DNA from: Lunularia cruciata
Taxonomy: Eukaryota > Streptophyta > Marchantiopsida > Lunulariales > Lunulariaceae
Assembly: GCA_948567375.1 (NCBI GenBank)
Contig: OX419761.1
Span: 60,115,089 to 60,179,088 of the forward strand
Length of the DNA: 64,000 nucleotides
Direction: 5' to 3'
Both the position numbers and the translations under genes were made by a program. This document shows, in pieces, positions 22,578 through 34,786 of this stretch (its first letter is position 1; every line of letters begins with the position of its first letter). The notes under the pieces were generated by a model that was not told where the DNA came from, did no database searches, and saw only the letters and a list, made by a program, of their open reading frames with translations.

Positions 22578-22675
22578 TGATTTTTGGCGCCGCTGTCGGG
22601 GATCAAACCAGGGTTACCCGCATGATAGGCGGGAATACTCACCACTATACTCCAAAAATCATATGACAACCCGAC
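22567..22675. repeat. Inverted copies of the X LTR end flanking a tRNA-Asp sequence
   Basis: The left arm ends in GGGTTGTCACATGATTTTTGG (22567-22587) and the right arm is its reverse complement (22652-22672) with one difference. Extending to 24 bp adds one more difference. Between the arms lies the complement of most of a tRNA-Asp. The left arm is the end of the candidate X LTR plus the first bases of its primer site, so the right arm is an inverted piece of the LTR end. Confidence 0.85.
22585..22659 (-). pseudogene. tRNA-Asp-like sequence (decayed, about full length)
   Basis: On the minus strand the block reads GAGTATAGTGGTGAGTATTC, then CCCGCCTATCATGCGGG, then TTTGATCCCC and CAGCGGCGCCA. 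It matches plant tRNA-Asp(GTC) through the D arm, anticodon arm, T arm and the 3' acceptor with CCA. The anticodon position reads ATC instead of GTC, and most differences from the standard sequence are C-to-T or G-to-A. The 5' acceptor strand (ATTTTTG) cannot pair with the 3' side, so it is not a working tRNA gene. The encoded-looking CCA end indicates an origin from mature tRNA, as expected for a reverse-transcription primer. Confidence 0.8.
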
Positions 22676-22679
22676 AACT

Positions 22680-23783
22680 TACTTCCAACTGCACATTGTG
22701 CCCCGTCTGCGCGTCATACTCATCATTGCTCCTGATCTGAAGAATGTATTGCTACTTCTCCACATCGACATCTCTTCTTAAGTTGGGATGGAAATGCAAC
22801 ACCATCTTATTATCCTCTGCCACATTGAGCAAGTTCAGCCCTAGATAGAAATGGGCTGCAAACGGCACAATGTAATGTGGAGGTGACTTGTCCCGCAAAT
22901 TCCATACCATCTATCTCATTCTCCCATGAAGACACTTTGCCCAATTAATAGGCTCTCATGCAAACATCTCATGGAAGAACACCGCTTGGTGCTTCATCAC
23001 ATAAGTTGTTCTCTCCGGCTTCAAGATTGCCATTAGAGCACTCACGATCCCTCTCTAGACAAGATCCTTGTAGCTCTCTACTCTATAACTATTCTTTGTG
23101 CACTTCAAAGAGAAGGCATTTCTCACTTCTTGGGTTTCTTCAGCTACTTCTTCCTTTCCCAAGAACATGGCACCATGCTTTGTGTCTACTTCTCTCTTGA
23201 GTACTAACCTCCAATCCAACTCTGTCCATCGAGCCGGATTTCCACTCTTTCCTTCCTCCTCAAGGCCATCAAGACACTTACTCTTGATGATCTCAATCAT
23301 GAACCCTGTAAAGCTAACATTCCAATTTCATGCCAAGAATGTGATCCAAAGCCTGTTCAAGACCTCAATTCTTGCGGTCACATCTAACCTCTAAATTGCA
23401 TGATTTCTTACTACAAATTTGGAGTTCTTCTTCCGACTTCCCATCTTTCTCTCTTCCACTTTGGGCTGGGGACTATTCTTCCTACTGATTCCCGGATTAA
23501 CTCTCTCAATTTCCTCTCTACACACCAACACATAGTGTAAAGAGGAAATCTTCTCTACGACTCTACTTCCCTTCCCACAATCTCCTGCAAGATGACTTCT
23601 TAATAGCGATGGAAAATTGCTTTTCATCGCTTTGTCTTTAGCCTGATTTTTATAAAGTCACACCTTCTCCATCTTTCTTCAATTTGAGTTTCTACCAAGA
23701 AATCACACCTCCTGCATGCTCCTATCATTGTCAAGTGTCCTTCACGCAAATGACCGTCATTTTTGAATGGTCCCTTCTTCCTT
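22680..23783 (-). mobile_element. Inverted partial copy of element X coding region
   Basis: The reverse complement of this block matches 8956-10024 at about 88-90% identity with a few small indels. It abuts the tRNA-Asp inverted repeat on its left and element 1 pol on its right, with a short filler-like join near 23780-23790. It is a broken fossil of the same region that holds the gag-like frames of X. Confidence 0.85.
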
Positions 23784-23784
23784 T

Positions 23785-26700
23785 TCCTTTGCTTCTTACC
23801 TTCCACGTAGGTGATTGTCATATTGAAGCATTGTTGCCACTTTGCCTATGAAATTTGGCAACAAGATAGATCCTTCTATGTCTCGAGGTAGACTAAAGGT
23901 TCATGGTTTGTCTCTACTACAAATGCCTTCTTGCCAAAATAGTGCTTCCAATGCTTGGTTGCAAGAACGATGGCCAACTCTTCTCATTTTGTGATGTGGT
24001 AGTTGCACTCTACCGGTAACAACTTTCAAGAGAAATATGCAATTGGATGCCATCCGTCATGCCACTCTTGTTGTAAGATTGCTCTTATTGCTACGCTTGA
24101 TGCATCTATAGCCAACTTGATTGGACATTTTGGGTCATACCACTTCAAGATTGGTGCATGTAGCAAGGTGACTTTGAATTCTTGAAAGGCCAACTCTTGT
24201 GCGGCTCCCAATGTCCACTTCTTCTCCTTGCCAAGTAGTGCCGTTAAAGGCTGTGCAACCTTGGAGAAATCCTTGACAAATCTACGATAGAATGTTGTCA
24301 ACCCCAAGAAGCTCTTGAGTTGAGTCTGATCTTCTAGGGCACTTTATTTTTTAATGACCTCAATTTCATTTGTCAATACTTGAATGCCCTCTGCACTTAC
24401 TCCATGCCCCAAGTAGTCTACTTCAAACTTGCCAAACTTGCACTTTGAGATTTTGGCATACAATCAATTCTGTCTTAGAATCTAGAGGACTTCTCATAGA
24501 TATTGTTTGTGTTCCTTCATTGTGCTACTGTATACTAAGATGTCATCCAAGAAGACAATAATAGACTTATCCAAGTATGGACAAAATATGTCATTCATTA
24601 GACTCTTGAAAGTGGCAGGTGCATTGGTGAGGCCAAAAGGCATCACAAGATACTCAAAGTGGCCAAACTTGGTTTGAAAGGCAGTTTTGTACACATCCTC
24701 CTCTGCAATTCATATTTGATGGTAACCACTCCGCAAGTCCAATTTGGTGAAGTATCTTGCTCCATGGATTTGATCAAACAAGTCATCCATGCAAGGTAAG
24801 GGGTATTTGTTCTTCACTATGTGCTGATTGAGACCCCAATAGTCAATGCACATGCGCATTGTATCATCCTTCTTCTTCACAAACAAGACAAAAGCCCCAT
24901 ATGGTGATATGCTAGGTTAGATGAACCCTTTATGCAGCATCTCCTCAATTTGAGTCTTACACTCCTCTAACTCATGGGGTGATAGGCAATATGGGACCTT
25001 ACAAGGAGGTGTCTTCACTAGGAGTGTCTTGATTTTATGATCTACTCTCCTCTTTGGTGGTAATCATGAGGGTAGATCATTGGGAAAGACATCTTGAAAC
25101 TCATCCACCACATCTTTCAATTTCTCAAGAATTTGTCCATCAAGTTGTGCACTCTAGACTTCTCTTATTAGACCCATGAAACATCTATTGGTCTTATAGA
25201 TAGATGCCGTCTCTATGATATACAAAGGCAATTCTTGCTTGTGTGATTTTTATTTAACCCCAATGATTGACCATTGGTAGGTTCTCACTACTTTCTTCCT
25301 CCAATCTACCATAGGGTTGTAATTTTCCATCCATGGCATGCCTAAGATTGCATCATAATGAGCTATTGCTCAATTCAATTGCTTCTTGATATTCTCTTAG
25401 AGAGAGTGTTACTTGTCTAGGTAATGATTCAATACTCTCTTTTTGCCCGTTAGGTAACTCTACTTCTTCACTATCATCTCTCTCTAGATCCATTCCTAAT
25501 CTTATTGCAACAAAGCGAGACAAGAATTTCTTTGTTGCTCCCAGATCTATAAATACTCTCACTTGATTGCCTTCTAGGACTCCATTTACAACAATTAATT
25601 GTGAGGTTGCCTTTTGGGACCTTTGCATGTTCATCTTCTTCCTTCTGTTGCTTCTTTGCTTCCTTATTGAGCCAATAAGGCCACAAGGTACATTTAATGG
25701 CAATCTTTGTTTTCCAAAGGGATTTCCACCTCCTCCTCTTTAGTGCGCCTCTCCATGTTGTTCAAAGATCACCTATATGAAGGCTGAGGGTCTTTAGGGA
25801 AACAAGCATGACAATTGGTAGATATATGCCCAATACGGCCACAATTGTAACAATGAAATTGTTCTCCTTGAGTTCCTTCTCCTAGTGAGACTCCATCTCT
25901 TTGATCTTCTACCCATCCATGCTCTCCTTGATGCGGTTGTGCTCCTCAATCTTGAAATCAAAGGTTTCCCAATTCCATTGGTACTGGTCCACCCATGTGT
26001 GGCAGTTTTGCCTGATAATATTGAGGTGGAGCTACTCCTCTACCTCCACCCAATGCCTCTGCTATTCTTTGTGCACAAGCAATGGCTTCAAATACCGTGT
26101 GAGGATTTTGCACCATGACTTCTTGGCAAATCCGCTCCTTCAACCCTTGTTTGAAATTGTCGAGAGCTTTGCTAGACTTATGTTGGTTATTGCGACTTGT
26201 AGATCTAGAAATGCCTCCACATACTCTTGTATGCTATTCTTCTATCTCAATCTCTATAGTTGGATTTGAGCCATCTGCATGGAATCCACCGGTTGGAAAT
26301 CCTTCAGCAATCCTTCTTGCATTGGTGTCTACGTGACCTCCCTTCTCTCTGCCAACATGGATCATTCCCAAGCATTGTACCATGTGATGGCTTTATTGAT
26401 CAAGTACCCACATGCAAACACGCCTACAGAATGCTCCATGATCTCTATTGAGAACAATCAAAAATATCGATTCATTCTCAAGATCCAATTTTCCACTACT
26501 CTCATCATATACTGCTCCTTGTAAGGCTTGATGTTGTAGGTCTTCTTCATCCGGAGTAGCAATGTGGCTTCATTATTGATAGTGTTCATAGGCACAGGTG
26601 CCTCTCCAAGTATTTTAGTCGTAGGTATTGGGTTTTGAGACGGCTCTTCTTCTTGCATTGCTTGATCATTCTTGAGGATATGCACTTGATTTTGTAATGT

Positions 26701-27384
26701 CTCCATGGTCATCTTAATCTCTTGAAATTCATTCAACATCCCTTGCATTTCTTGCACCAACTCTTGTAATTGCGGATCCATGGTTCCTACAACACTTGAT
26801 TGTTAATGTCTACTTCAATACAGAGTCAATATGATCACTCTAGAAGTCACACAAACTATTGAAACTACCATTGGGAACTTAGAAGCTATCACTTGTTGAT
26901 AATACTCCTCACCAAAATTCCTAACCACAAAATCTCTAAACACCACTTTTGGTCTCACTACATAACAAATTTCTACTTGAATGTTGAAAGGAAGAGGATT
27001 TGGGATATTCATTTCCATAACATCATAATAGAACGTAGGTTGTCAAATCCTACTCTCTCTATCATTTACCACCATAGGTAGAATCACCGAGTTTGGTGAG
27101 TTCATCACCTTGTCCATGAATTTTGCTCCAAAGTGATAAACTAGCAATACTCTAATTTGCTCACGTTGGATGTACATAACCTTGATATGGAATGGATTCA
27201 AGAATGGAAAGCTAGGTGTGGGAAATTTTCCTCCCGGTGCATCCATCCCATCTGCTCTCTAAAGTCCTTCCTAAGTCTAGCAATTACTCTGTTTTCTACC
27301 TCAAATTACTCAATTTTAGTAGTTCATGTTCTTCCAAGACGGGTGATCCACTCTCTTGGTCTAAAATAGTTGCTTTGATACCAT
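23785..27384 (-). mobile_element. Element 1, gag-protease-RT-RNase H part of the outer chromovirus
   Basis: In coding direction: gag with a coiled N-terminus (MDPQLQELVQEMQGMLNEFQ) at about 25790-26785, protease region with VFIDLGATKKFLS near 25550, RT with [20 protein letters not shown] and [12 protein letters not shown] at about 24370-25080, and RNase H (LAIDASSVAIRAILQQEW) to about 23790. The minus strand next to the LTR reads ATGGTATCAAAGCA, an initiator tRNA-Met primer site. About 600 bp of pol, present in the related copy at 42.98-43.57 kb, is absent where element X lies. Broken in many places and old. Confidence 0.88.
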
Positions 27385-28104
27385 TGTAATACTCTGAGGA
27401 CAAGAGAAGAGAGAAAACACAAATTTCACACTCAATCATCCCATGCTCCAAAGGAGCACCTTTTCTTTATTATATAGACAAAGAGGATCTCCTCCAAGGA
27501 AGCTCCACCAAAGGATTAGGCACATAGATAGGTGACATGTCAGCAAGCTCTACCCTTGGATTACTTACTTGGATGGGTGACATGTCAGTCCTGGTCCTAT
27601 TTGGTTGGTCAAACAAGCTTTGACCAGATGGAATCTTTTAAGGAATCTTCTTGTAGGAATCTCACAATCATGTGGGTGAGGTACAATTTGAAAGCTCTTG
27701 ACAAAACAAAGTAGGGGGAGGGAGGGCTAACCGTTTCATCATTAGGGAGGGAGGAATCTGCACATTTTTGAGGCCTAATTCATACATTTCGGCCTCCAAA
27801 ATTGCCTTCAAATATTTCAAGCATATTTTGGTTTTTACTCTATTAGTAGAAGTCTCCTTTTGGTGAGACCTCTTTCTGATCTGTTTAGTACATCATGTAT
27901 AACATCCATCCAGATGTTATCAAACCAATTCTCACCTTTAAATCATATGTCTAGCTATTAGCTCTAAGGTTTCAAATCTATTTTGGTTTCTACCCTATTA
28001 GTAGAAGTACTCTGATCTAATTTTACCATCATATATAACATCATTCCAGATGTTACCAAACCAAATTTCACATCTAGATCATATGGCTAGTTCTTGATAT
28101 TACA
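27385..28104 (-). mobile_element. 5' LTR of the outer chromovirus (element 1)
   Basis: 720-bp LTR with termini TGTAATAC...ATATTACA, directly preceded in plus coordinates by the complement of a tRNA-iMet primer site (TTTGATACCAT). It is nearest to the LTR at 7024-7768. Flanking base pairs of the two LTRs do not match, so either the target duplications have decayed or the locus has been rearranged. Confidence 0.88.
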
Positions 28105-28219
28105 TAATTGAGACAAGTATCTCAATTGGTGTGATTAATGTTGACAAGTGCATGTACACCAGATTTTGAAGTGTGATTGACTTGTTTGTTTTGCCTATCA
28201 AGGATGATAGGCCATAGAC

Positions 28220-28820
28220 AATGCAAACCTAGTGAGTGGTGGAAGTTTGCAGAGGAATTTCTCTTTTTGCAAGATAGAGCATTGAATTTGTTGTGAAATA
28301 TTTTAGGGAGTTGGATCACACTACTTTCAAAAGTTTAATTGCAGTGGATTTAAATTGTTTCTATACAGATGCAATCAAGGATCACTATGCATTTAAGAAA
28401 TCCCCTAAAAGAGACTAAAATCTTGTATGGATCCAAGTAGTACTTGCTCTTGCTAGGTTTGGGCATCATGGTAATGGAGTAAGCGTTACAAGAGGTTTAA
28501 ATATATGGGAGATTAGTGCAAGCTCCAAGATAAAATTTACATAGTAGTAATGATGGCAGTAACTTGTGTTTTGAGTAAGGAATTGAAATGGCTAGATAAG
28601 GAAGAGAGAGCACAAATCTCTTCATATTTTTTTCATAAAAAGGGTTCCTTGGGTGCATGGGTTTAGTTGATGGTACTTTATTTGCTTGTCTTAAAGACCC
28701 ATTATTGATGGTGAAGTTTATTTCAGTCCAAAAAAAATCATTCTATTATGATTCAACCGACGGATTTAATGATTTTGTGTAAATGTGTCTCATTCTGGTT
28801 TCAATTTTACTTAATACTAT
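28220..28820 (+). pseudogene. PIF/Harbinger-type DDE transposase relic
   Basis: The plus strand encodes pieces typical of PIF/Harbinger nucleases: DHTTFKSLIAVDLNCF, then VLALARFGHHGNGVSVTRG with WEISASSKIKF, then KWLDKEERAQISSYFFHKKG. These lead into GCMGLVDGTLFACLKDP, where the aspartate of GLVDGT is the usual first catalytic residue. A further block, KKSFYYDSTDGF, follows in a shifted frame. In-frame stops (for example after KSPKRD near 28420 and after KIKFT near 28541) and at least two frame changes show that it is dead. No terminal inverted repeats were found because the ends are replaced by LTR elements on both sides. Confidence 0.65.
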
Positions 28821-29036
28821 TTAGTTAATATTGGGTGTTGATAGAAGATAAATAAATGATTTTGTGGAGATGTGACTCATTTTTCTCCAACTTTACTTGA
28901 TGCATGTGCTGCTAAGGGACAAGTATTGACAAAAGTGACACTAAGAACAAGATATAAATATCATTTATGAAATTTTTTTTCATTTCTTGCCTACTTCTTT
29001 AAAAAAGTGAAGTGTAGTAGGATAATTGTTGCAAAG

Positions 29037-29622
29037 TGTAACACTCTAAGGATAAGAGAACTCTTCAAGAGAGAAAACCCAAATCTCACACTCAATCCTT
29101 CGATGCCCCAAAGGATCACCTTCTCTTTATTATATAGCAAAGAGGATCCTCTCAAAGGAAGCTCACCCTTGGATCATATACATTGATTGGTGAACTATCA
29201 GCAAGCTCCATCCATGGATTAGTTGTTTGGATGGGTGGCATGTCAGTCCTTGTCCTATCTAGTTGGTCAAATAGGTTTGACCAAAGGAAATCTTTAAGGA
29301 ATCTTCTTGTAGGAAGCTCAAAATTGCATGGGCAAGGTACCATTGGAAATCTCTTGATGAGATGAACCACGGGGGGAGAAGGCAAGTGTATTTCCCTTAA
29401 GGAAATGGAATCTTCCAATTTTTGAGGCCTAATTCATCCATTTAGGCCTCCAAAAATAGCTTTAAAGTTTTTAGGCTATTTTTGGCTTCTGCCCTATTAA
29501 TAGAAGTGATCTTTTGGTGATACTTCTATCTAATATAAATTCTCCATCATGTGTAACATCCCTTCAGATGTCACCAAACCAAATTTCATCTCTAGATCAT
29601 CTATCTAGCTATTGGTATTGCA
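29037..29622 (-). mobile_element. 3' LTR of element 2
   Basis: 586 bp, plus-strand termini TGTAACAC...GTATTGCA. It is shorter than the 720-745 bp LTRs of elements 1 and 3 because it ends after the first of two related blocks those LTRs carry. Confidence 0.9.
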
Positions 29623-29719
29623 AACCTCCCTCCTTTTAAGATGCAACGTCCTAGTTGCAACGTTGTTGCTCAAAAGATTTCACTAACATTGGTGCATGGG
29701 TCAAGTTGGTTGCTGGCTC

Positions 29720-29870
29720 CCATGTTGCCTCATACAAGGGTTACCCTTTCCAATGTACCAAGTATCCCACACATGGATGGCGAGTACCTCAAATGCGCTT
29801 CTTGAGAATACGTTTGACTTCATACTCCTCTGTGTCATCAACCAAGGTTGAACAAGGTTGACTTTCTTGG
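29720..29870 (-). pseudogene. Chromodomain at the integrase end of element 2
   Basis: The minus strand encodes EEYEVKRILKKRI followed by the rest of a chromodomain (related to VDYLVQWKGYP in element 3). Chromodomains at this place are thought to steer integration toward histone-marked chromatin. Element fossil. Confidence 0.7.
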
Positions 29871-30196
29871 ATGGGAGAGAAGTGGCATGACCGAGGAGCA
29901 TATCTGCATAATAAGGAAACATGAAACACTGGGTAGATCTTCATATGTGGCAGTAGCTCAAGATGATAGGCCATTGCTCTTATGCAACAAAGGATGGAGA
30001 AAGGTCCAATAAAATGAGTTTTGAGCTTATGAGGACCAACTAACTTGAGGTTGGTGGTTGATAGCCAAACTTGATCTCCCACATTGAACTCCATGTGTTG
30101 GTATTGTGCATTTGCATATTGCTTCTGTCTATTTTGGGCAATTTGTAACCTATGTTTGGCGTGCTCCACCCCTTGTTGAATTCTAGAAACAAAAGA

Positions 30197-30263
30197 CGTT
30201 TGGTGGCTACCAAGGTAGACACTATCAACAATTGATAGTGTCTACGTTGGTAGCCACCAAACG
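30197..30263. repeat. Near-perfect 67-bp hairpin inside element 2 integrase
   Basis: Two 32-bp arms separated by 3 bp, with one mismatch. The arm begins CGTTTGGTGGCTACCAA. Elements 1 and 3 do not have this palindrome at the same place, so it arose in this copy by a local inverted duplication. Confidence 0.9.
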
Positions 30264-33200
30264 GACCTTCATCAAGCTTGAAGGTGTGAAAGGATTCTTT
30301 CCATACATGAAGAAGAACAATGTGACTTGTGTGGAGACATTCACTAAATTGTTGTACGTAAATTCCACCAATGGGAGTAAGGTGTTCCAACTCTCTTGCT
30401 CATCCAAAGTAAAGCCCCAAAGCATGTCCTCAATAGTGCAATTTTTCCTCTTTGTTTGTCCATTGGTCTATAGATGGTAAGCTATGGACATAGCCAATTT
30501 GGTTTAGAAGAACCCAAAGAGTGTTCTTCAAAACAAACTAGTGAATTGAGTGCCTCTATTTGTGACAAGTACTCGAGACAAGCCATGATGGGAAAAGATT
30601 GCATCTAAGTACAATTGAGCTAGTTGTGGGGCAGCCACATCCTTGGTGGTTGGACGTACATGAATCATTTTGTTGAGTTGGTCGACAAAGCCTATAATGG
30701 AATCAAAGCCAAAGGTGGTCTTGGGCAATTCACAAACCAGATCCATGTTTACTTGTTCCCAATGTTGTGTAGGAGTGGGGAGAGGTTGGAGGAGTCCTAT
30801 GGGAGCTTGATTAAAAGCCTTATTTTGTTGACAAAGTTTGCAACTCTAAACATATTCTATCACATCGTTGCTCATCTTGGGCCAATACTAATGGCGTTTG
30901 ATTGCATCCAAGGTCTTGTCCATTCCAACATGACATGCAATGGCACAATCATGACATTTTGCTAGGATGATGGTTTTAGATCCGTATCATTAGGGATCCA
31001 CAACCTGCCATCACGAAAAGTGAGTCCTTGGGTGCTCATGATGCCTTTGGATGATTGAGCACCTATAATCTGTGGATTAGATTTTGTAGCAGCACAAATC
31101 TTGGGCCAGAATTCAAGGTTCATCTTGATTTCCACCACCAAATTGTTTGCTATTGGCATTCTGGTGAATGCATACGCAAGTTGCTTCTTGCCTTCCACGT
31201 AGGTGATTTTCATGTTGAATTTTTGTTGCCACTCTACCCACCAAATCTGGCAACAAGATAGAACTTTTTGTGTCTTGAGATAGACTAGAGGTTTATGGTT
31301 TGTCTCTATTACAAATGCCTTCTTGCCAAGATAGTGCTTCCAATGCTTGGTTGCAAGGACAATGGCCAACTCTTCTCGCTTGGTGGTGTGATAATTGCAT
31401 TCTTTTGGTAATAGCTTTCAAGAGAAGTATTCAATTGGATGTGACCCATCATGCCACTCTTGTTGTAAGACCACTCCTATTGTTATGCTTGATGCATTGG
31501 TAGCCAATTTGATTGGACATTTTGGGTCATACAATTTCAAGATTGGTGCATGTAGCAAGGCGTCTTTCAATTCTTGAAAGGCCAACTCTTGTGCAATTCC
31601 CCATATCCACTTCTTCTCCTTGCCAAGTAGTGATGTTAAAGGTTGTGCCACCTTGGAGAAGTCCTTGATAAACTGACAATAGAACCCCATCAACCACAAG
31701 AAGCTCTTTGAGTTAAGTTTCATCTTCTGGAGCACTTCATTATTGAATGCCTCTATTTTATTTGTTAATACTTGGATACCTTCTGCACTTACTCTATGCC
31801 CCAAGTAGTCTACTTCAAACTTGCCAAACTTGCACTTTGAGATTTTGGCATACAAGTGATTTTGTCTTAGAAAGTGGAGGACTTCTCGTAGATGCTATTT
31901 GTGTTCCATCATCTTCCTCCCATATACTAAGATACCATCTAGGAAAATGATAATAGACTTATCCAAATATGGCCAAAATATGTCACTTATCAGACTCATG
32001 AAAGTGGCAAGTGCATTGGTGAGGCCGAATGGCATCATAAGGTACTCAAAGTGGCCATACTTGGTTCAAAAGGCAGTTTTGTATACATCTTCCTCTGCAA
32101 TCTGGATTTGATTGTAACCGCTCCACAAGTCTAGTTTGGTGAAGTGTCTTGCTCCATTGAGTTGATCAAATAGGTCATCCATATGGAGTAAAGAATGTTC
32201 TTCATTATTTGTTGATTAAAGGCTCCAATAGTCAATGCACACGTGCATTGTACTGTCCTTCTTCTTCACAAACAAGACAAGAGGTCCGTATGGTGATACG
32301 TTGGGTTGGATAAACTCCTTTGCAGCATATCCTCAATTCAAGCCTTACACTCCTCCAACTCTTGAGGTGATAGCCAATATGGGACCTTACAAGGCGGGTC
32401 TTCCCTAAAAGTATCTCAATTTTATGATCTACTCTCCTTTTCAGTGGTAATCTTGGGGGTAGATCATCTGGGAAGACATCTTGAAACTCATTTACCACAT
32501 CTTTCACTTTCTCAAAAATTTGTCCATCAAGTTGTGCACTTTGGACTTCTCTTATTAAACCCATAAAACATCTATATATATTATAGATAGCTATTGTTCC
32601 TATGACATAGAAAGGCAATTTATACCTATGTGCTTTTTCTCTAACCCTAATGATCGTCCATTGGCGGGTGCTCACTACTTTCTTCCTCCAATCTACCCTA
32701 GGGTTGTATTGCTCCATCCAAGGTATGCCAAAGATTGCGTCATAACAAGCTAATTGTATCACCGGCCACTCAATTGCTTCTTGATATTCTCCTAAAGAGA
32801 GTATTACCCTTCTGGATAACGACTCAATCTTCTCTATTTGCCCATTAGGTAACTCTACTTCTTTGCTCTCATCTTTCTCTAGATCCATCCCTAATTTTAT
32901 TGCAACAGAGTGAGATAAGAAACTCTCTATTGCTCCAAGATTATCAATACTCTCACCTGATTGCCTTCTAGGATCCCATTCACAACAATCATTTGTGAGT
33001 TTGCCTTTTTAGATCTTTGCGCATTCATCTTCTTCCTCCACTCACTTGTTCACTTCTCTATTGAGCCAGTAAGGCCATGAGGTACCTTTATTGGCAATCT
33101 TTGTTTTCCACGGTGATTTCAACCTCCTCTTCCTCCATGCGTCACTCCATGTTATTCAAAGATTGCTTGTATGGAGGCCCAAGGCCTCTCAGGAGGTGAG

Positions 33201-34180
33201 CACAACAATTAATAGAGATGTGACCAATATGGCCACAATTGTAGCAACAATGTTGTTTTCCTCAAGTTCCTTCTCCTCGTGGGACTCCATCTCTCTGTTC
33301 TTCCACCTGTCCCTGCTCTCCTTGAAGTGATCGTGCTCCTTTATCTCAAAACCAAAGGTTACCCAATTCCATAGGTTTTGGTCCATCCATGTATGGCTTT
33401 TCTGCTCAATAATGTTGAGATGAAACTACTCCTTCACCTCCTCCAAGTGCCCATGCTATTCTATGAGCACATGCAATGGCTTCAAATATAGTGCAAGGAT
33501 TTTGTACCATGACTTCTTAGTGAATCTAGTCCTTCAACCCTCATTTGAAATTGTCTAGAGCCTCTGCTTGACTCATGTTGGTTATTGCGACTTGTAGATC
33601 TAGAAATATTTCCACATACTCTTGTACGCTATTCTTTTGTTTCAATCTCCATTGTTGGATTTGGGCCATCTGCACAAAATCCACAGATTGGAAATTCTTC
33701 AAAAGTCCTTCTTGCATTGTTGTCCACGTGACCTCCCTTCTTTCTGCCAACATTGTTCCCAAGCATTGTACCATGTGAGCGCTTTATCGGTCAAGTACCC
33801 ACATGCAAACACGCCTACGGCATGCTCAATGAACTCTGTCAAGAACAATCAAAAGTATCAATTCATTCTCAATATCCAATTCTCCACTACTCCCATAACA
33901 CGCTGCCCCTTGTAAGGCTTGATATTGCATGCCTTCTTCATCCGTTGTAACAATGTAGCTTCATCATTGGCCGGGTTCAATGTCATAGGCATGGGTGTGT
34001 CTCCAAGTACTTCAATCGTAGGTATTGGGCTTTGAGACGGTTCCTCTTCTTGCATTTTTTGATCATTCTTGAGGCTTTGTACTTGATTTTTAATGCCTCT
34101 ATAGTCATCTTGATTTCTTGAAGGTCATTCAACATCCCCTCCATTTCTTGCATCAACTCTTGTAATTGCAGATCCATGAT
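30200..34180 (-). pseudogene. Gag-pol coding region of element 2
   Basis: Approximate parts in coding direction: gag 33180-34180 (MDLQLQELMQEMEGMLNDLQ), protease 32740-33000, RT 31870-32460, RNase H 31180-31640 (KLATNASSITIGVVLQQEW), and integrase 30200-30960 (MDLVCELPKTTFGFDSIIGF for the first core block). Frequent interruptions make this an old fossil. Confidence 0.8.
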
Positions 34181-34786
34181 TCCTACACATGATCAATATT
34201 CACTTGCTACTTTCTACTTCAATTGAGAGTTAGAATGATCACTTGGGAGTGTGCACTAACTATGTGGACTACAATAAGGACCTCAAAGGCCATCACTTGT
34301 TGATAATATTCCTCACCAAAATTGCGGACTACAAAACCCCTAAACATCACTTTTGGTCTAACTATATAATGGATTTTTACTTGCATGTTGAAAGGGTGAG
34401 GATTTGGTGCATTTAGATCCATAACATTATAATAGAATGTAGATTGTCAAATCCCACTCCTTGTTGTATACTACCACAGGTAGAATCACCAGATTTGGTG
34501 AATTCATCACTTTGTCCATGAATTTTGCTCCAAAGTGATAAACTAGCAATACTCTCATTTGCTCGTGCTAGATGTACATAATCTTGATGTGGAATGGATT
34601 CAAGAATGGGAAGCTAGGTGTAGGAAATTGTCTTATGGTGCATCCATCCCATCTGCTCTCTAAAGCCCTTCCCAAGTCTAGCAATTGCAATATGTTCTCC
34701 ACCTTGAATTATTTAGTTTTAGTTGCTTGTGCTCTTCCAAGAGGGGTGATCCACTCTCTTGGATTAAAAACTCACTTTGATACCAT

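Noticed and set aside
22585-22659. Working tRNA-Asp gene
   Set aside because: The 5' acceptor strand does not pair with the 3' side, the anticodon is altered, and a CCA end is present in the DNA. It is better explained as a copied primer tRNA.
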